Shown here in pieces: positions 27,338-36,508 of a stretch of 64,000 nt of DNA. Position 1 is the first letter of the stretch; each line of letters begins with the position of its first letter. Under the pieces are notes generated by a model, which ran no database searches, was not told the origin of the DNA, and saw only the letters and a list, made by a program, of their open reading frames with translations. Source of the DNA: Sphingobacterium puteale (GTDB taxonomy: Bacteria > Bacteroidota > Bacteroidia > Sphingobacteriales > Sphingobacteriaceae); NCBI RefSeq assembly GCF_003627955.1, contig NZ_RBWS01000005.1, positions 248,001 through 312,000 of the forward strand, read 5' to 3'. Position numbers and translations under genes: made by a program.

Positions 27338-29065
27338 TTAATAACCTGGATTTTGAATCAAGTCTAAGGACTTCGCTACTTCAGATTGGGGAATGGGCCA
27401 GAGGTACATGCGTTTGTCAAAGACACGTTTTCGTACGTTGATGGTATTATAACTTGTCCCCGATGCTGTACGGACGGGTTCGGTTCCATGCAGCTGTTTA
27501 TTTTCCAATGATTCAGCCAACTTCCAACGGCGTACGTCAAAAAAACGATGTCCTTCAAAGGCCAATTCTTTTTGTCGCTCATTCCGGATAATCTCACGCA
27601 TAGCGTCCTTGTTTAGCCCAGTCGGCAATACAAAAGGATCCAATCCTGCCCTTTCTCGGATGGCCTCCACCGCCGCATAGACCTTCTGATCCGGGATCCC
27701 GAGCGATTCGTTGCGTGCTTCAGCATAGTTCAACAAAATTTCGGCATATCGGATGATTGGCAGACAGCGTGGCGTATAGGTATTGAACCAATCCGCGGCT
27801 ACATCCCGATTGACCATTTTATAGGTATAATACCCCGTAGGCGTGCCACGGTAAATGGCATCCTGCCCTGAAGTCACGTTGTTTGGATTGGTCTTATCGA
27901 TATAGATATTGACTGGCCTCCGGGCTAATCCATCGCGGTGGAAGACCAAAGACTGATCTCGGGTTACGGTATTCGCCAAGCGGGGATCGCGGTTTTTATA
28001 GGGGTTTTTCGGGTCGTATCCAGCATTCGGATCGCTAATAGGCAAACCATTACGCATCCCAAAAGCATCCACCGTTTCTAGATAAGGATAAGCGCCAGGG
28101 TTGCTTACGCCAAAAGTCGGCGGATTCCAGATACCTTCAAGATCCCGGTTTGAATCTTGCATTTTGGCGAGGATATATTCTGAGTTTTTACGCAGTTGAA
28201 ACAGCTGATAGAAACCAAATCCGGGTTCAGGATCATTGTTGACATACAAACTGTAATGTCCAGATTCAATGACCTCCGCTGCTGCCGCTTCGGCCCGCTG
28301 CCAGCGCGTTTCATCTGCATTAGGATAGGCGACGACGTCCTTCAATGCTCCTTCTGTTGTCACAGGGCTACCATTGAACAACGGACTCGCAGCATACAAC
28401 AGTAAGCGGGATTTTAATCCGTAACAGGCTGCTTTATTGATCCGTCCATAGTCTTCGCCCGCATGCTCCCAGGGGAGATCCTGCGCTGCGGCATCGCATT
28501 CAGCCACAATGTAGCGTACACACTCCTCGAAGGTATTACGCTTGGCAGGGATCGCATCACTGGCCGTGTAAACACTGTCTCCCATCAGGGGCACGCCACC
28601 ATAGTGTTCCAGCAAGATAAAGTAATAATAGGCCCTTAAAAAACGTGTTTCTGCCTTCACCCGCACCTTAATATTTGTACCAAAGCGTGCCCTATGCAGG
28701 TTTTTAAGCATAATATTTGCCCTGCGAATATTGGTATAAGGTTTCGCCCAAGCATCATTGGTGATAATATTGGAGTTGACGGTACCTGTAGCAAACTGGA
28801 TAAAGGTATTGATGCTCCCCAGTCCAGCTCCCTCCGCTTCGTCTGTGCTGGCATCAAGCCCACCCCCACCAAAGCGTTTGGGCCAAGTCGCAAACCCGAT
28901 ATCACCATATATGCCTGACAGGAAGTTGATGGTATAGGTACTATCCGAAAAGACGACCTCTTCATTCAGATCTGATGATTGCGTCTGATCTAAAAATCCC
29001 TGTTTACTACAAGCCGCAAAGGCCAGGAAGGCCAGTGCGCAAAATGTCAATTGGCTTTTGTTCAT
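27338..29065 (-). CDS. SusD-like glycan-binding lipoprotein (first)
   Basis: A 575-residue RagB/SusD-family lipoprotein with a clear lipobox F-A-A-C-S near residue 20. TPR-type helices follow, with E-T-R-F-L-R-A-Y-Y-Y-F-I-L-L-E-H-Y-G-G-V-P, then E-L-A-F-E-G-H-R-F-F-D-V-R-R-W and the end I-Q-N-P-G-Y. It resembles the other SusD in this locus in layout and is probably a diverged paralogue. It is unusual in not having a SusC directly upstream: the gene before it is a GH92, and the next SusC comes only after DUF5004 and DUF4961. Confidence 0.92.
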   Translation of the reverse strand: MNKSQLTFCALAFLAFAACSKQGFLDQTQSSDLNEEVVFSDSTYTINFLSGIYGDIGFATWPKRFGGGGLDASTDEAEGAGLGSINTFIQFATGTVNSNIITNDAWAKPYTNIRRANIMLKNLHRARFGTNIKVRVKAETRFLRAYYYFILLEHYGGVPLMGDSVYTASDAIPAKRNTFEECVRYIVAECDAAAQDLPWEHAGEDYGRINKAACYGLKSRLLLYAASPLFNGSPVTTEGALKDVVAYPNADETRWQRAEAAAAEVIESGHYSLYVNNDPEPGFGFYQLFQLRKNSEYILAKMQDSNRDLEGIWNPPTFGVSNPGAYPYLETVDAFGMRNGLPISDPNAGYDPKNPYKNRDPRLANTVTRDQSLVFHRDGLARRPVNIYIDKTNPNNVTSGQDAIYRGTPTGYYTYKMVNRDVAADWFNTYTPRCLPIIRYAEILLNYAEARNESLGIPDQKVYAAVEAIRERAGLDPFVLPTGLNKDAMREIIRNERQKELAFEGHRFFDVRRWKLAESLENKQLHGTEPVRTASGTSYNTINVRKRVFDKRMYLWPIPQSEVAKSLDLIQNPGY

Positions 29066-29151
29066 AATTTTTTGTAAAACAGTAAAATAATTGGTTATGC
29101 TATCATTATACCCGCGAGCCTAGCCCGCTGGTATCAAATTTTTCAAAAGAT

Positions 29152-31428
29152 CTAATCGATCGAACTCAGGGAAAATGGCCTTGCATCCGTCGAAACTCCT
29201 CTTTCATAGTTGGGCTTATCGCCCATGACAAAATGAAGCTCGCCTCCTTTCAGTATATCTTCATATCGAATAAAATTTTTGTCGTAGACTGCTCCATTGA
29301 GTGCTGCTGATTGGATGTAGACATGCTGCGGACTATTATTGTCTGCCTTGATAGTAAATGTTTTCCCATTATCTAGACTGATGGTCACCTTTTTGAATAC
29401 CGGACTTCCAAATACGTATTCATCCGTTCCGGGGCAGACACTATAGATCCCCATCGCGCTCAAGACATACCAGGAAGACATCTGGCCCTGGTCCTCATCA
29501 CCCGGATACCCCTTTTCGGTCGCGTTATAAAGGCGCGATGTCACCATACGGGCATATTTTTGTGCTTTCCAGGGTTGGCCACTGAAATTATACAAATACG
29601 GGACGTGCTGTGTCGGCTGGTTGCCATGCGCATATTGTCCCATTTTTGACAACAACATTTCGCGCATTTCATGGATTTCCTGTTTATAGCTACCATAGTT
29701 GACGCGCTGTTCCATGGTAAAGAACGTATCCAACTTTGCATTAAACTTATCCACCCCACCGATCAGGTTGATCAAGCCGTTCACGTCGTGCATCACCGAC
29801 CAGGTATATTGCCAGGCATTCGCTTCGGTAAAAGGACCACCCCATTCTACAGGATCAAAGGGTTCACGCCATTGCCCATTATCTAGCCTGCCGCGCATAA
29901 AGTTTACCTGAGGATCAAATACGTTTTTGTAGTTATACATCTGCCGGGCAAAGATATTTTCATAGAATTTGTTGCCCGTAGCCTTTGCCAGCTGATAAGC
30001 ACAAAAGTCATCGTAGGCATATTCCAACGTCTTTGCCGTACTTTCGTGAATATCGCCATAAGGAACATACCCTTTGGTAAAATACGCTTTCCACCCTTCG
30101 CGCCCATTTGATCCACCCCACACCCCCTTATTGGTCGCTTCATGGTAATAGGCCGTCAAAGCACTGTCCGCATTGAAGGATCGGATCCCTTTCACCCAGG
30201 CATCTGCCAATAGCGAGATAGCATGGTTGCCGATCATCACGCCCGACATCCCAGGATTGGACCAGGTCGGAAAAAATCCGGCCTGCTTTTGCGCATCCAG
30301 CAAGGACTGCATATAACGCCCCTGCATGACCGGGTGCAAAAGATTGCTCAAGGGGAATTGCCCACGAAAAGTATCCCAAAAACCATTATCCGTAAACATG
30401 TACCCTTTATGAATCTTACCATCATAAGGGCTGAAATAATAGGGACTGCCCTCCGGATCCATTTCATAGAACTTACGTGAAAATAAATTGGCCCTGAACA
30501 TGCAGGAATAAAATGTTGCCATCTCCGCTTCCGTCCCCCCTTCTACGCGCACGCGGTTAAGCAATGCATTCCAGGTATCAAAAGCTTTCCTTTTACTTAC
30601 CTCAAAAGTATTGTGTCCTTCCAGTTCGCGTTTAAAATTAAGATCTGCCTGCTGCGGACTGATATAGGATGAAGCCATCTTGACCTGCACTTTAGTCCCC
30701 GGGCGGAATTCCAGATATCCACCTTTGCCTTTCCCGGCATCATAGCGCTGCCCGGCCTGGATTGTGCCCTTGACATTTTCCCAGGTGCCGTAAGCTTTAA
30801 AATCCTGATCGAAGGTAAGCACAAAATAATTTTTCATATGCTCGGGCACAAAACGCCCATTATGCACATACCCGACAATCTTGCGTTCTTCAGGAATTAT
30901 CTTAATCTCGCTATCGCCCAAAAAGCCATCCAATAGCAAGAACGCTTTTTCCTTTTTCGGGAAGCTAAAGCGCATATGCGCCCCTCTTTCCACTGGACTC
31001 AGTTCCGCCTTGATGCCGTTATCAAAATTCACGGCATAATAATGCGGCTTAGCGATCTCATTTTCATGTTTAAAGGATAACGCGCGACGTTCCTCATTGA
31101 CCTCCAACTTTCCAAGGCCTGGCATCAACGAAAAAACCATATAATCGCCCATCCAGGGACTACATTGGTGAACCTGCTGAAATCCGCGTATGCTGTTTGC
31201 TTTGTATTGATATTTCCAGCCATCCCCATTTTTCCCCGTTTGTGCCGAAAAGAAATGCACCGCAAATGGCAGTCCTACCGTAGGATAAGTATTTCCATAG
31301 GACAGGCTCCATTCAGAATCCGTTCCTTGGAGCGTATTCACATACTTTACCAGGTCCGCCTGCTGCGCTTGCGCCTGATTTAGCATCGCGTAAATCATAG
31401 TCAGATAAATACATAATCTTCGTTTCAT
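29152..31428 (-). CDS. GH92 alpha-mannosidase-family enzyme with Gln in place of the catalytic acid
   Basis: A 758-residue secreted GH92 protein; signal peptide residues 1-21 (A-Q-A-Q). GH92 enzymes are calcium-dependent inverting exo-alpha-mannosidases. Family marks include D-G-W-K-Y-Q-Y and the G-D-E-D-Q-G-Q-M-S-S-W-Y-V block at 643-654, which carries the base. The catalytic acid region reads H-G-N-Q-P-T-Q-H, with Q604 where most GH92 enzymes have Glu (G-N-E-P). A Gln here is reported for GH92 enzymes that hydrolyse mannose-1-phosphate-6-mannose linkages, where the leaving group needs no acid. Mannosyl phosphodiesterase activity is thus a plausible call, not proven. It follows the GH2 gene by 27 bp. 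Confidence 0.9.
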   Translation of the reverse strand: MKRRLCIYLTMIYAMLNQAQAQQADLVKYVNTLQGTDSEWSLSYGNTYPTVGLPFAVHFFSAQTGKNGDGWKYQYKANSIRGFQQVHQCSPWMGDYMVFSLMPGLGKLEVNEERRALSFKHENEIAKPHYYAVNFDNGIKAELSPVERGAHMRFSFPKKEKAFLLLDGFLGDSEIKIIPEERKIVGYVHNGRFVPEHMKNYFVLTFDQDFKAYGTWENVKGTIQAGQRYDAGKGKGGYLEFRPGTKVQVKMASSYISPQQADLNFKRELEGHNTFEVSKRKAFDTWNALLNRVRVEGGTEAEMATFYSCMFRANLFSRKFYEMDPEGSPYYFSPYDGKIHKGYMFTDNGFWDTFRGQFPLSNLLHPVMQGRYMQSLLDAQKQAGFFPTWSNPGMSGVMIGNHAISLLADAWVKGIRSFNADSALTAYYHEATNKGVWGGSNGREGWKAYFTKGYVPYGDIHESTAKTLEYAYDDFCAYQLAKATGNKFYENIFARQMYNYKNVFDPQVNFMRGRLDNGQWREPFDPVEWGGPFTEANAWQYTWSVMHDVNGLINLIGGVDKFNAKLDTFFTMEQRVNYGSYKQEIHEMREMLLSKMGQYAHGNQPTQHVPYLYNFSGQPWKAQKYARMVTSRLYNATEKGYPGDEDQGQMSSWYVLSAMGIYSVCPGTDEYVFGSPVFKKVTISLDNGKTFTIKADNNSPQHVYIQSAALNGAVYDKNFIRYEDILKGGELHFVMGDKPNYERGVSTDARPFSLSSID

Positions 31429-31455
31429 AATCAGTTATTTAAATTTGTATCATCT

Positions 31456-34149
31456 TTAAAAAATGTTCTTTAGTTTCAATGTTTCTTTTTCGGCATGACC
31501 ATATTGCTTCCATAACAGCTTTGCATTTTTTAATTGCTTTGCATGAGATTCCGTAAGCCGAACAAACTTTTCCTCGCCCGGCATCAGGGTAAAATAATTA
31601 TCCGAAATCATGAGCGGCAAAATGCGTTCATTAGTTGCTGCATCCACCAGGCGTAAGCGATTACCAAATGATACTGACTTTCCACGGTTAACGATCCGAA
31701 GCATAATACCTTCGGTTCCCGCTTCTTTTTTATAGTCAAATTCAAGCTTGGCTTTCGGCAAACTAGTTAAGCTGGTATAATCCAGCTCTTTTCGGCCATT
31801 CCGCCAATAGAAATTTTCAGACAGCAAAGCTCCCTTTCTATCCTTCAGGGTAAGCTTGATGAAGTGTAGATCGGACAAGGCTGTAGCTCCTTGTTCGCCA
31901 TCAAAATTTAGCCGAAAGACTTCCTTCGCCACATTTGACCGTACGGTAGCGCTGGTTTGCAGGCCATATTTTTTGATCTCCTGGCCATCCATGTCAAAGA
32001 TCTGCGCCGAAACCCATACTGAATCCAGGCTCTTTAAGCTTGTATTGATGACCTTGACACTATTGTTGGATGCATTCCATTGTACATGTACCGGTTCGCA
32101 GGCTTTTTTCGCCCCCCAGTAAGCGCCCGTCGCATCGTAATAGTAATCATAGGTCTGCCATACAAATGAAGGGTAGGCCGATTGGCTCATCCAGATCAGC
32201 ATGCCTGCTGCGTCGTCCCAGAGCTTGTCGTTCCAGGCTTCATACATGCCCTTCATGACCTCGAGGTTAAGGTATTGCGCCTTTTCAGCAAATGCAGATA
32301 GGTCCGTCGATTCGCCATACTGTTTATTGACCGCATTTTTATACTGGATAGGACTGGCGTTAGCAGCTTCCTTACCAAAAAAATGCCTATTCCACACATT
32401 GTCATCTTCCGATTTGAGCTGTTCGTCCGTAGGTAGTGGCCAGAGCTTGTCATTTGGGATAAACTTCACGATACTTTCATAATTGGGAAAAGTAGCCGTT
32501 CCGATTTCCGTACGTAGGCCATAGCCGTTGTCGCTGCTATAAGGGTAAGGCGGATCGTTCCAGGCCAGGTTGCTTCCCGAAGTTTCAAAATGGTGCCGCG
32601 GCGGCTGGTTGCCCCACCATCCGCTTCCCGAAAGACCATCCTGATTGGAACTGGACTTATACAGCCGATCATTGTGGTCCTCCGACGCCACAATAGCACG
32701 CAGGTAATTATCCAATTCAGGTTTTGGACGCGTTTCATTGGCGCCGCACCAGATCGCGATGCTGGCATGATTTCGCAGTCGTTTTACTTTATCGAGCGCA
32801 TTTGCTTTAAAATCATCATCATTGGCCACATCGTTATACGCCACATAGAGCCAAAAATCATCCCACACCATCATCCCATTACGATCGCAATAATCATAGA
32901 AAGCATCGTCTGTGATCGAGCCCGTCCACAAGCGGATCATATTATAGTTCATATCCTTATGTAACTTAATCTTGAGACCGTACTCTTCCCCTTGACAGCG
33001 GAGCAAGTATTCGCTCATTCCCCAATTCCCGCCTTTGAGATAGATCTTTTTTCCGTTGATATAGAAATTCAGCACTGGCCATCCCGCTTTATTGCGCACA
33101 TAATGGTACTCATATTTACGGATCCCAAACTGGAACTCCTTCTGATCCGAGATCTCATCACCAATTTTTGCGGTAAGCGAACAGCTGTACAGATTCGGTT
33201 CCCCATAACCATTTGGCCACCATAGCAGCGGCTGTTTGATCAAAAATTCCTTCACCTCGTTGCGGGTGATATATACCTTTTGTATACTGTGCGGGGCAAC
33301 CCTTATTTTTTTAGAAAATCGGATATCTCCGGGCTTGATGATGCCTTCCAGTGTTATTTCTTTGGGTTGATCACCCGCATTTCTTAGATCGGTCGAAAAG
33401 TCCAGGTAGGCAAACTCGTTGCTTTCCAGGTCGGACCGCATCCAAGGGTCTTCCATACTGACATCGCCTGTAAAACGTAACGATACATTGCCTGTAATCC
33501 CGGCCAAGCGTCCCGGTACATAAGGCATCCAGTCCCAGCCAGCCGCAGCCAAGTACGTGGGGCTTGCCGTTACGCCAAAAGGTTCTTTTGCCGTACGTGT
33601 TTTTTTCTGGTCAGCATCGGTAATCAACACCGCAATTGCATTTTCCTGCCCCACACGCACGAGATCTGTGATATCAAATTTGCTGCGCAACATATGGCCA
33701 CTGACATCTCTTGTAGCGCCTGCTACACCCGATAGCTTCACCCCATTGCAGAAGAAATCGGCATAGCGGTTGGTATTGTCAAAATGAATCCATACACGCT
33801 GCCCTTTTTTATAGTCTACAGGCAGGCGAAAAGAGGTACGGTACCAGAACGAACGGTTGAATAGCCGTTCATCCACGCGGTAGATGTTGTCCGCAAAATT
33901 GGGATCCGGTACTAATCCCTGCTCCACATAAGCTGCGAAGACCACGCCCGGGACAATACCGCGCACAGGGTCTTTCATCCGAAAATTGGGTTGTGCTATT
34001 TCCTGCCCTGAATAAGGCAGATCCGATTGCGGCTTTATTTCCCAGCGAATCGAAGGATTATCACTATTGAGCGAAATCTCGCGTACTTGACCATAGCCAA
34101 CAAGAGCAAGATGTAGGAATAGCAGTATATATACTAGTCTTTTTTTCAT
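31456..34149 (-). CDS. GH2 family enzyme, beta-mannosidase / exo-beta-glucosaminidase type
   Basis: An 897-residue secreted GH2 enzyme; signal peptide residues 1-20 (G-Y-G-Q). Domain order: sugar-binding jelly roll (about 30-230), Ig-like domain (about 235-345), TIM barrel (about 345-640), and C-terminal Ig-like domains. The acid/base is E472 in W-C-G-A-N-E-T-R-P and the nucleophile E548 in G-L-R-T-E-I-G. The layout fits the branch holding beta-mannosidases and exo-beta-D-glucosaminidases. In this mannose locus, removing the beta-mannose of an N-glycan or mannoprotein core is the natural inference. Its start overlaps the GH92 stop by 4 bp. Confidence 0.88.
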   Translation of the reverse strand: MKKRLVYILLFLHLALVGYGQVREISLNSDNPSIRWEIKPQSDLPYSGQEIAQPNFRMKDPVRGIVPGVVFAAYVEQGLVPDPNFADNIYRVDERLFNRSFWYRTSFRLPVDYKKGQRVWIHFDNTNRYADFFCNGVKLSGVAGATRDVSGHMLRSKFDITDLVRVGQENAIAVLITDADQKKTRTAKEPFGVTASPTYLAAAGWDWMPYVPGRLAGITGNVSLRFTGDVSMEDPWMRSDLESNEFAYLDFSTDLRNAGDQPKEITLEGIIKPGDIRFSKKIRVAPHSIQKVYITRNEVKEFLIKQPLLWWPNGYGEPNLYSCSLTAKIGDEISDQKEFQFGIRKYEYHYVRNKAGWPVLNFYINGKKIYLKGGNWGMSEYLLRCQGEEYGLKIKLHKDMNYNMIRLWTGSITDDAFYDYCDRNGMMVWDDFWLYVAYNDVANDDDFKANALDKVKRLRNHASIAIWCGANETRPKPELDNYLRAIVASEDHNDRLYKSSSNQDGLSGSGWWGNQPPRHHFETSGSNLAWNDPPYPYSSDNGYGLRTEIGTATFPNYESIVKFIPNDKLWPLPTDEQLKSEDDNVWNRHFFGKEAANASPIQYKNAVNKQYGESTDLSAFAEKAQYLNLEVMKGMYEAWNDKLWDDAAGMLIWMSQSAYPSFVWQTYDYYYDATGAYWGAKKACEPVHVQWNASNNSVKVINTSLKSLDSVWVSAQIFDMDGQEIKKYGLQTSATVRSNVAKEVFRLNFDGEQGATALSDLHFIKLTLKDRKGALLSENFYWRNGRKELDYTSLTSLPKAKLEFDYKKEAGTEGIMLRIVNRGKSVSFGNRLRLVDAATNERILPLMISDNYFTLMPGEEKFVRLTESHAKQLKNAKLLWKQYGHAEKETLKLKNIF

Positions 34150-36485
34150 TTGATCCCCCAGTCTTTGTTTGGATTAGGCCCCATATACAGCTCCAAAGTT
34201 GCCCCAGCCACCATATCTTTAAAGTCAATATAATTTTTAGCATAAGGCTTTCCGTTTAGGACTGCCCGCTGGATATATATATTATCCGCCGAATTATCGT
34301 GAGCGACAATGCGAAACCTTTTACCCGAGAAATAATTAGGATCCAGCTGAAAAGACAATTCCTGGAATATGGGACTTGTTATTTCAAAGCGTGTTGAGCC
34401 CGGACAAGAGGGATGTATCCCCGAGGCGGCCAGCACATACCAGGCCGACATCTGTCCTACATCCTCATTTCCCACAATTCCCTCTACGGTATTACTATAC
34501 GCGTTGTCGCAGATGTAACGGGTCCATTTTTGGGTAAGGTAAGGCGCCTCCAAGTGGTTGAATAAAAACGGGACTAAATGCACAGGCTCATTGGCATGAT
34601 TATAATAATCGTTCCAGAGCATATTCTCAGGCGTCTTCTCGAAAAAATCCGTTAGGTCCGCTAAGGTCTTTTCTTTCCCACCCATCAACTCGATCATGCC
34701 CGGAATATCATGTGGCACAAACCAGCCCTGCTGGTATGGGTTACTTTCAATCGTACCATACCACTCTTTAGTACGTGCATTCTCGGGCCATTCCTCCCAT
34801 GATCCGTCACTTTTCCGTGGTCTGAACCAGCCTTTTTCCAGATCAAATATCTTTCGGTAAGCTTGGCTTTTGGCCAAATACACTTGTTCCGTATCCCTCT
34901 TGTTCAATCCTTTTGCCAGCTGCGCAATGCACCAGTCGGTGTACGCATATTCCAGCGTATTCGAAATGCTCAATGCCCCCGGAGTGTAGCCTAACGAATC
35001 ATTGCCAAATCTTTTGGAGGTATTGATCGCGTAGGTTAATGCTTTGGATACATCGTAATTGCGTATTCCTTTCACATAGGCATCCGCCAATACCGATAGC
35101 GCAGGATTGCCGATCATGCAGCCTGAATACGCATTTAATAATTCCCAGCGTTCAAAATAACCCTTTCCAGATTCATCAGCCAGACTGATCAATGAATTGA
35201 GCTCATCATTTACCAAGCTGGGGTTGATCAAAGTCTGCAACGGAAATTGTGACCGGAAGACATCCCACCCACTAAAAATGGTCCGTTTGGTAAAGCCCTC
35301 ATTACGGTGTATTCTGTTGTCACCGCCCTTATAACGTCCGTCTACGTCCGTAAAGATGCGCGGATCAATCATGGTATGGTACAATGAGGTATAAAAGATC
35401 GTTTTCTGGTCTTCGGTACCGCCTTTAAGCGCAATTTTCGACAGCTGAGTATTCCACATTGCTCTGGCTTCCCGACGGACGCGATCGAAATTCTTGCCTG
35501 CGATTTCCTTTTTAAAATTATTTTCGGCGCCCTGCATATCGACGAAAGAAATGCCGACCTGTAGATTGACCTGCTCGCCCTGACTGGTTTCAAATTCGGA
35601 GAATACCCCGAGGTGTTTGCCTTCCAGTTCGTTTCTTCCGGGCCACACTTTCGCTTCTGCCACCCGACTTTGGTAAGGGATGGACTGTACATCATCACGC
35701 TTACGCTTCCAGTCGTCAGGGATTTCTGCTGACCAGATGCCGTGTTTTTTTAGGGGTTTATCGAAGCGTGCATAAAAGTAAACCGTGTAATCCGCATTAC
35801 CATCGCCATCGCCCCAGCCACCGCCCTCCGGCGTACAGTGCATCCATCCCTGAATACTATAGTCATCTACTTTTCGGACATATTGCTGTATTGCTGTGCC
35901 ACCGACACGACGCGCCAGGTCGATCTGGATACGTGATTCCTTACTTTGCGGAAAGGTAAAACGAAGCATACCGCTATGTGGGGCAGCGGTAGCCTCCACC
36001 CGTATGTTATACCGTTCGAGATCAACCGCATAGTAGCCAGCCTGGGCGATCTCAGTGGACTTGTTGTAGGGAGACCGATAACCGGTCACGGTACCATCCT
36101 CCTTACCCGCAATGGTATGCAACTTACCGATGGTAGGCATCACCAGAAAATTTCCGAGATCGCCATACCAACCCACTCCACTCATCTGGGTGAAGGCAAA
36201 ACCTTCAATACTGCGATGCTCATAACTATACCCAGGACTGTTATCACCGCCTGTAACCGTGTTAGGGCTCACCTGCACCATGCCATAGGGAGTCGTTGCC
36301 CCTGGAAAAGTCTTTCCCAGACCATGATACGTGCCTGCGGCGCCCACACTTGTACTGGCACCAATAAATGGATTGACATAGTCTGCTGGACTGGAAACAG
36401 AATGATATCGGCGACTAGCACACGATGTCGAAGACAGAATTAGCGCGATAACAAAACAAGATAGCAGTCCATATATTTTATTCAT
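34146..36485 (-). CDS. GH92 exo-alpha-mannosidase with intact catalytic acid
   Basis: A 779-residue GH92 lipoprotein (lipobox S-S-T-S-C near residue 22). It begins the catalytic part with Y-V-N-P-F-I-G and has the calcium- and sugar-binding W-D-V-F-R-S-Q-F-P block. The general acid is E633 in A-N-E-P-V-H and the base region is G-N-E-D-V-G-Q-M-S-A-W-Y at 672-683. It should remove terminal alpha-linked mannose with inversion. Compared with the second GH92 in the locus it keeps the Glu acid, so the two probably act on different linkages. It is likely displayed on the outer membrane or periplasmic face. Confidence 0.92.
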   Translation of the reverse strand: MNKIYGLLSCFVIALILSSTSCASRRYHSVSSPADYVNPFIGASTSVGAAGTYHGLGKTFPGATTPYGMVQVSPNTVTGGDNSPGYSYEHRSIEGFAFTQMSGVGWYGDLGNFLVMPTIGKLHTIAGKEDGTVTGYRSPYNKSTEIAQAGYYAVDLERYNIRVEATAAPHSGMLRFTFPQSKESRIQIDLARRVGGTAIQQYVRKVDDYSIQGWMHCTPEGGGWGDGDGNADYTVYFYARFDKPLKKHGIWSAEIPDDWKRKRDDVQSIPYQSRVAEAKVWPGRNELEGKHLGVFSEFETSQGEQVNLQVGISFVDMQGAENNFKKEIAGKNFDRVRREARAMWNTQLSKIALKGGTEDQKTIFYTSLYHTMIDPRIFTDVDGRYKGGDNRIHRNEGFTKRTIFSGWDVFRSQFPLQTLINPSLVNDELNSLISLADESGKGYFERWELLNAYSGCMIGNPALSVLADAYVKGIRNYDVSKALTYAINTSKRFGNDSLGYTPGALSISNTLEYAYTDWCIAQLAKGLNKRDTEQVYLAKSQAYRKIFDLEKGWFRPRKSDGSWEEWPENARTKEWYGTIESNPYQQGWFVPHDIPGMIELMGGKEKTLADLTDFFEKTPENMLWNDYYNHANEPVHLVPFLFNHLEAPYLTQKWTRYICDNAYSNTVEGIVGNEDVGQMSAWYVLAASGIHPSCPGSTRFEITSPIFQELSFQLDPNYFSGKRFRIVAHDNSADNIYIQRAVLNGKPYAKNYIDFKDMVAGATLELYMGPNPNKDWGIK

Positions 36486-36508
36486 ATTGATTTATCGTTT
36501 TTTAGGTT

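Noticed and set aside
35946..36443. 165-codon plus-strand open frame
   Set aside because: Antisense to the GH92 gene, low-complexity composition, no start context.
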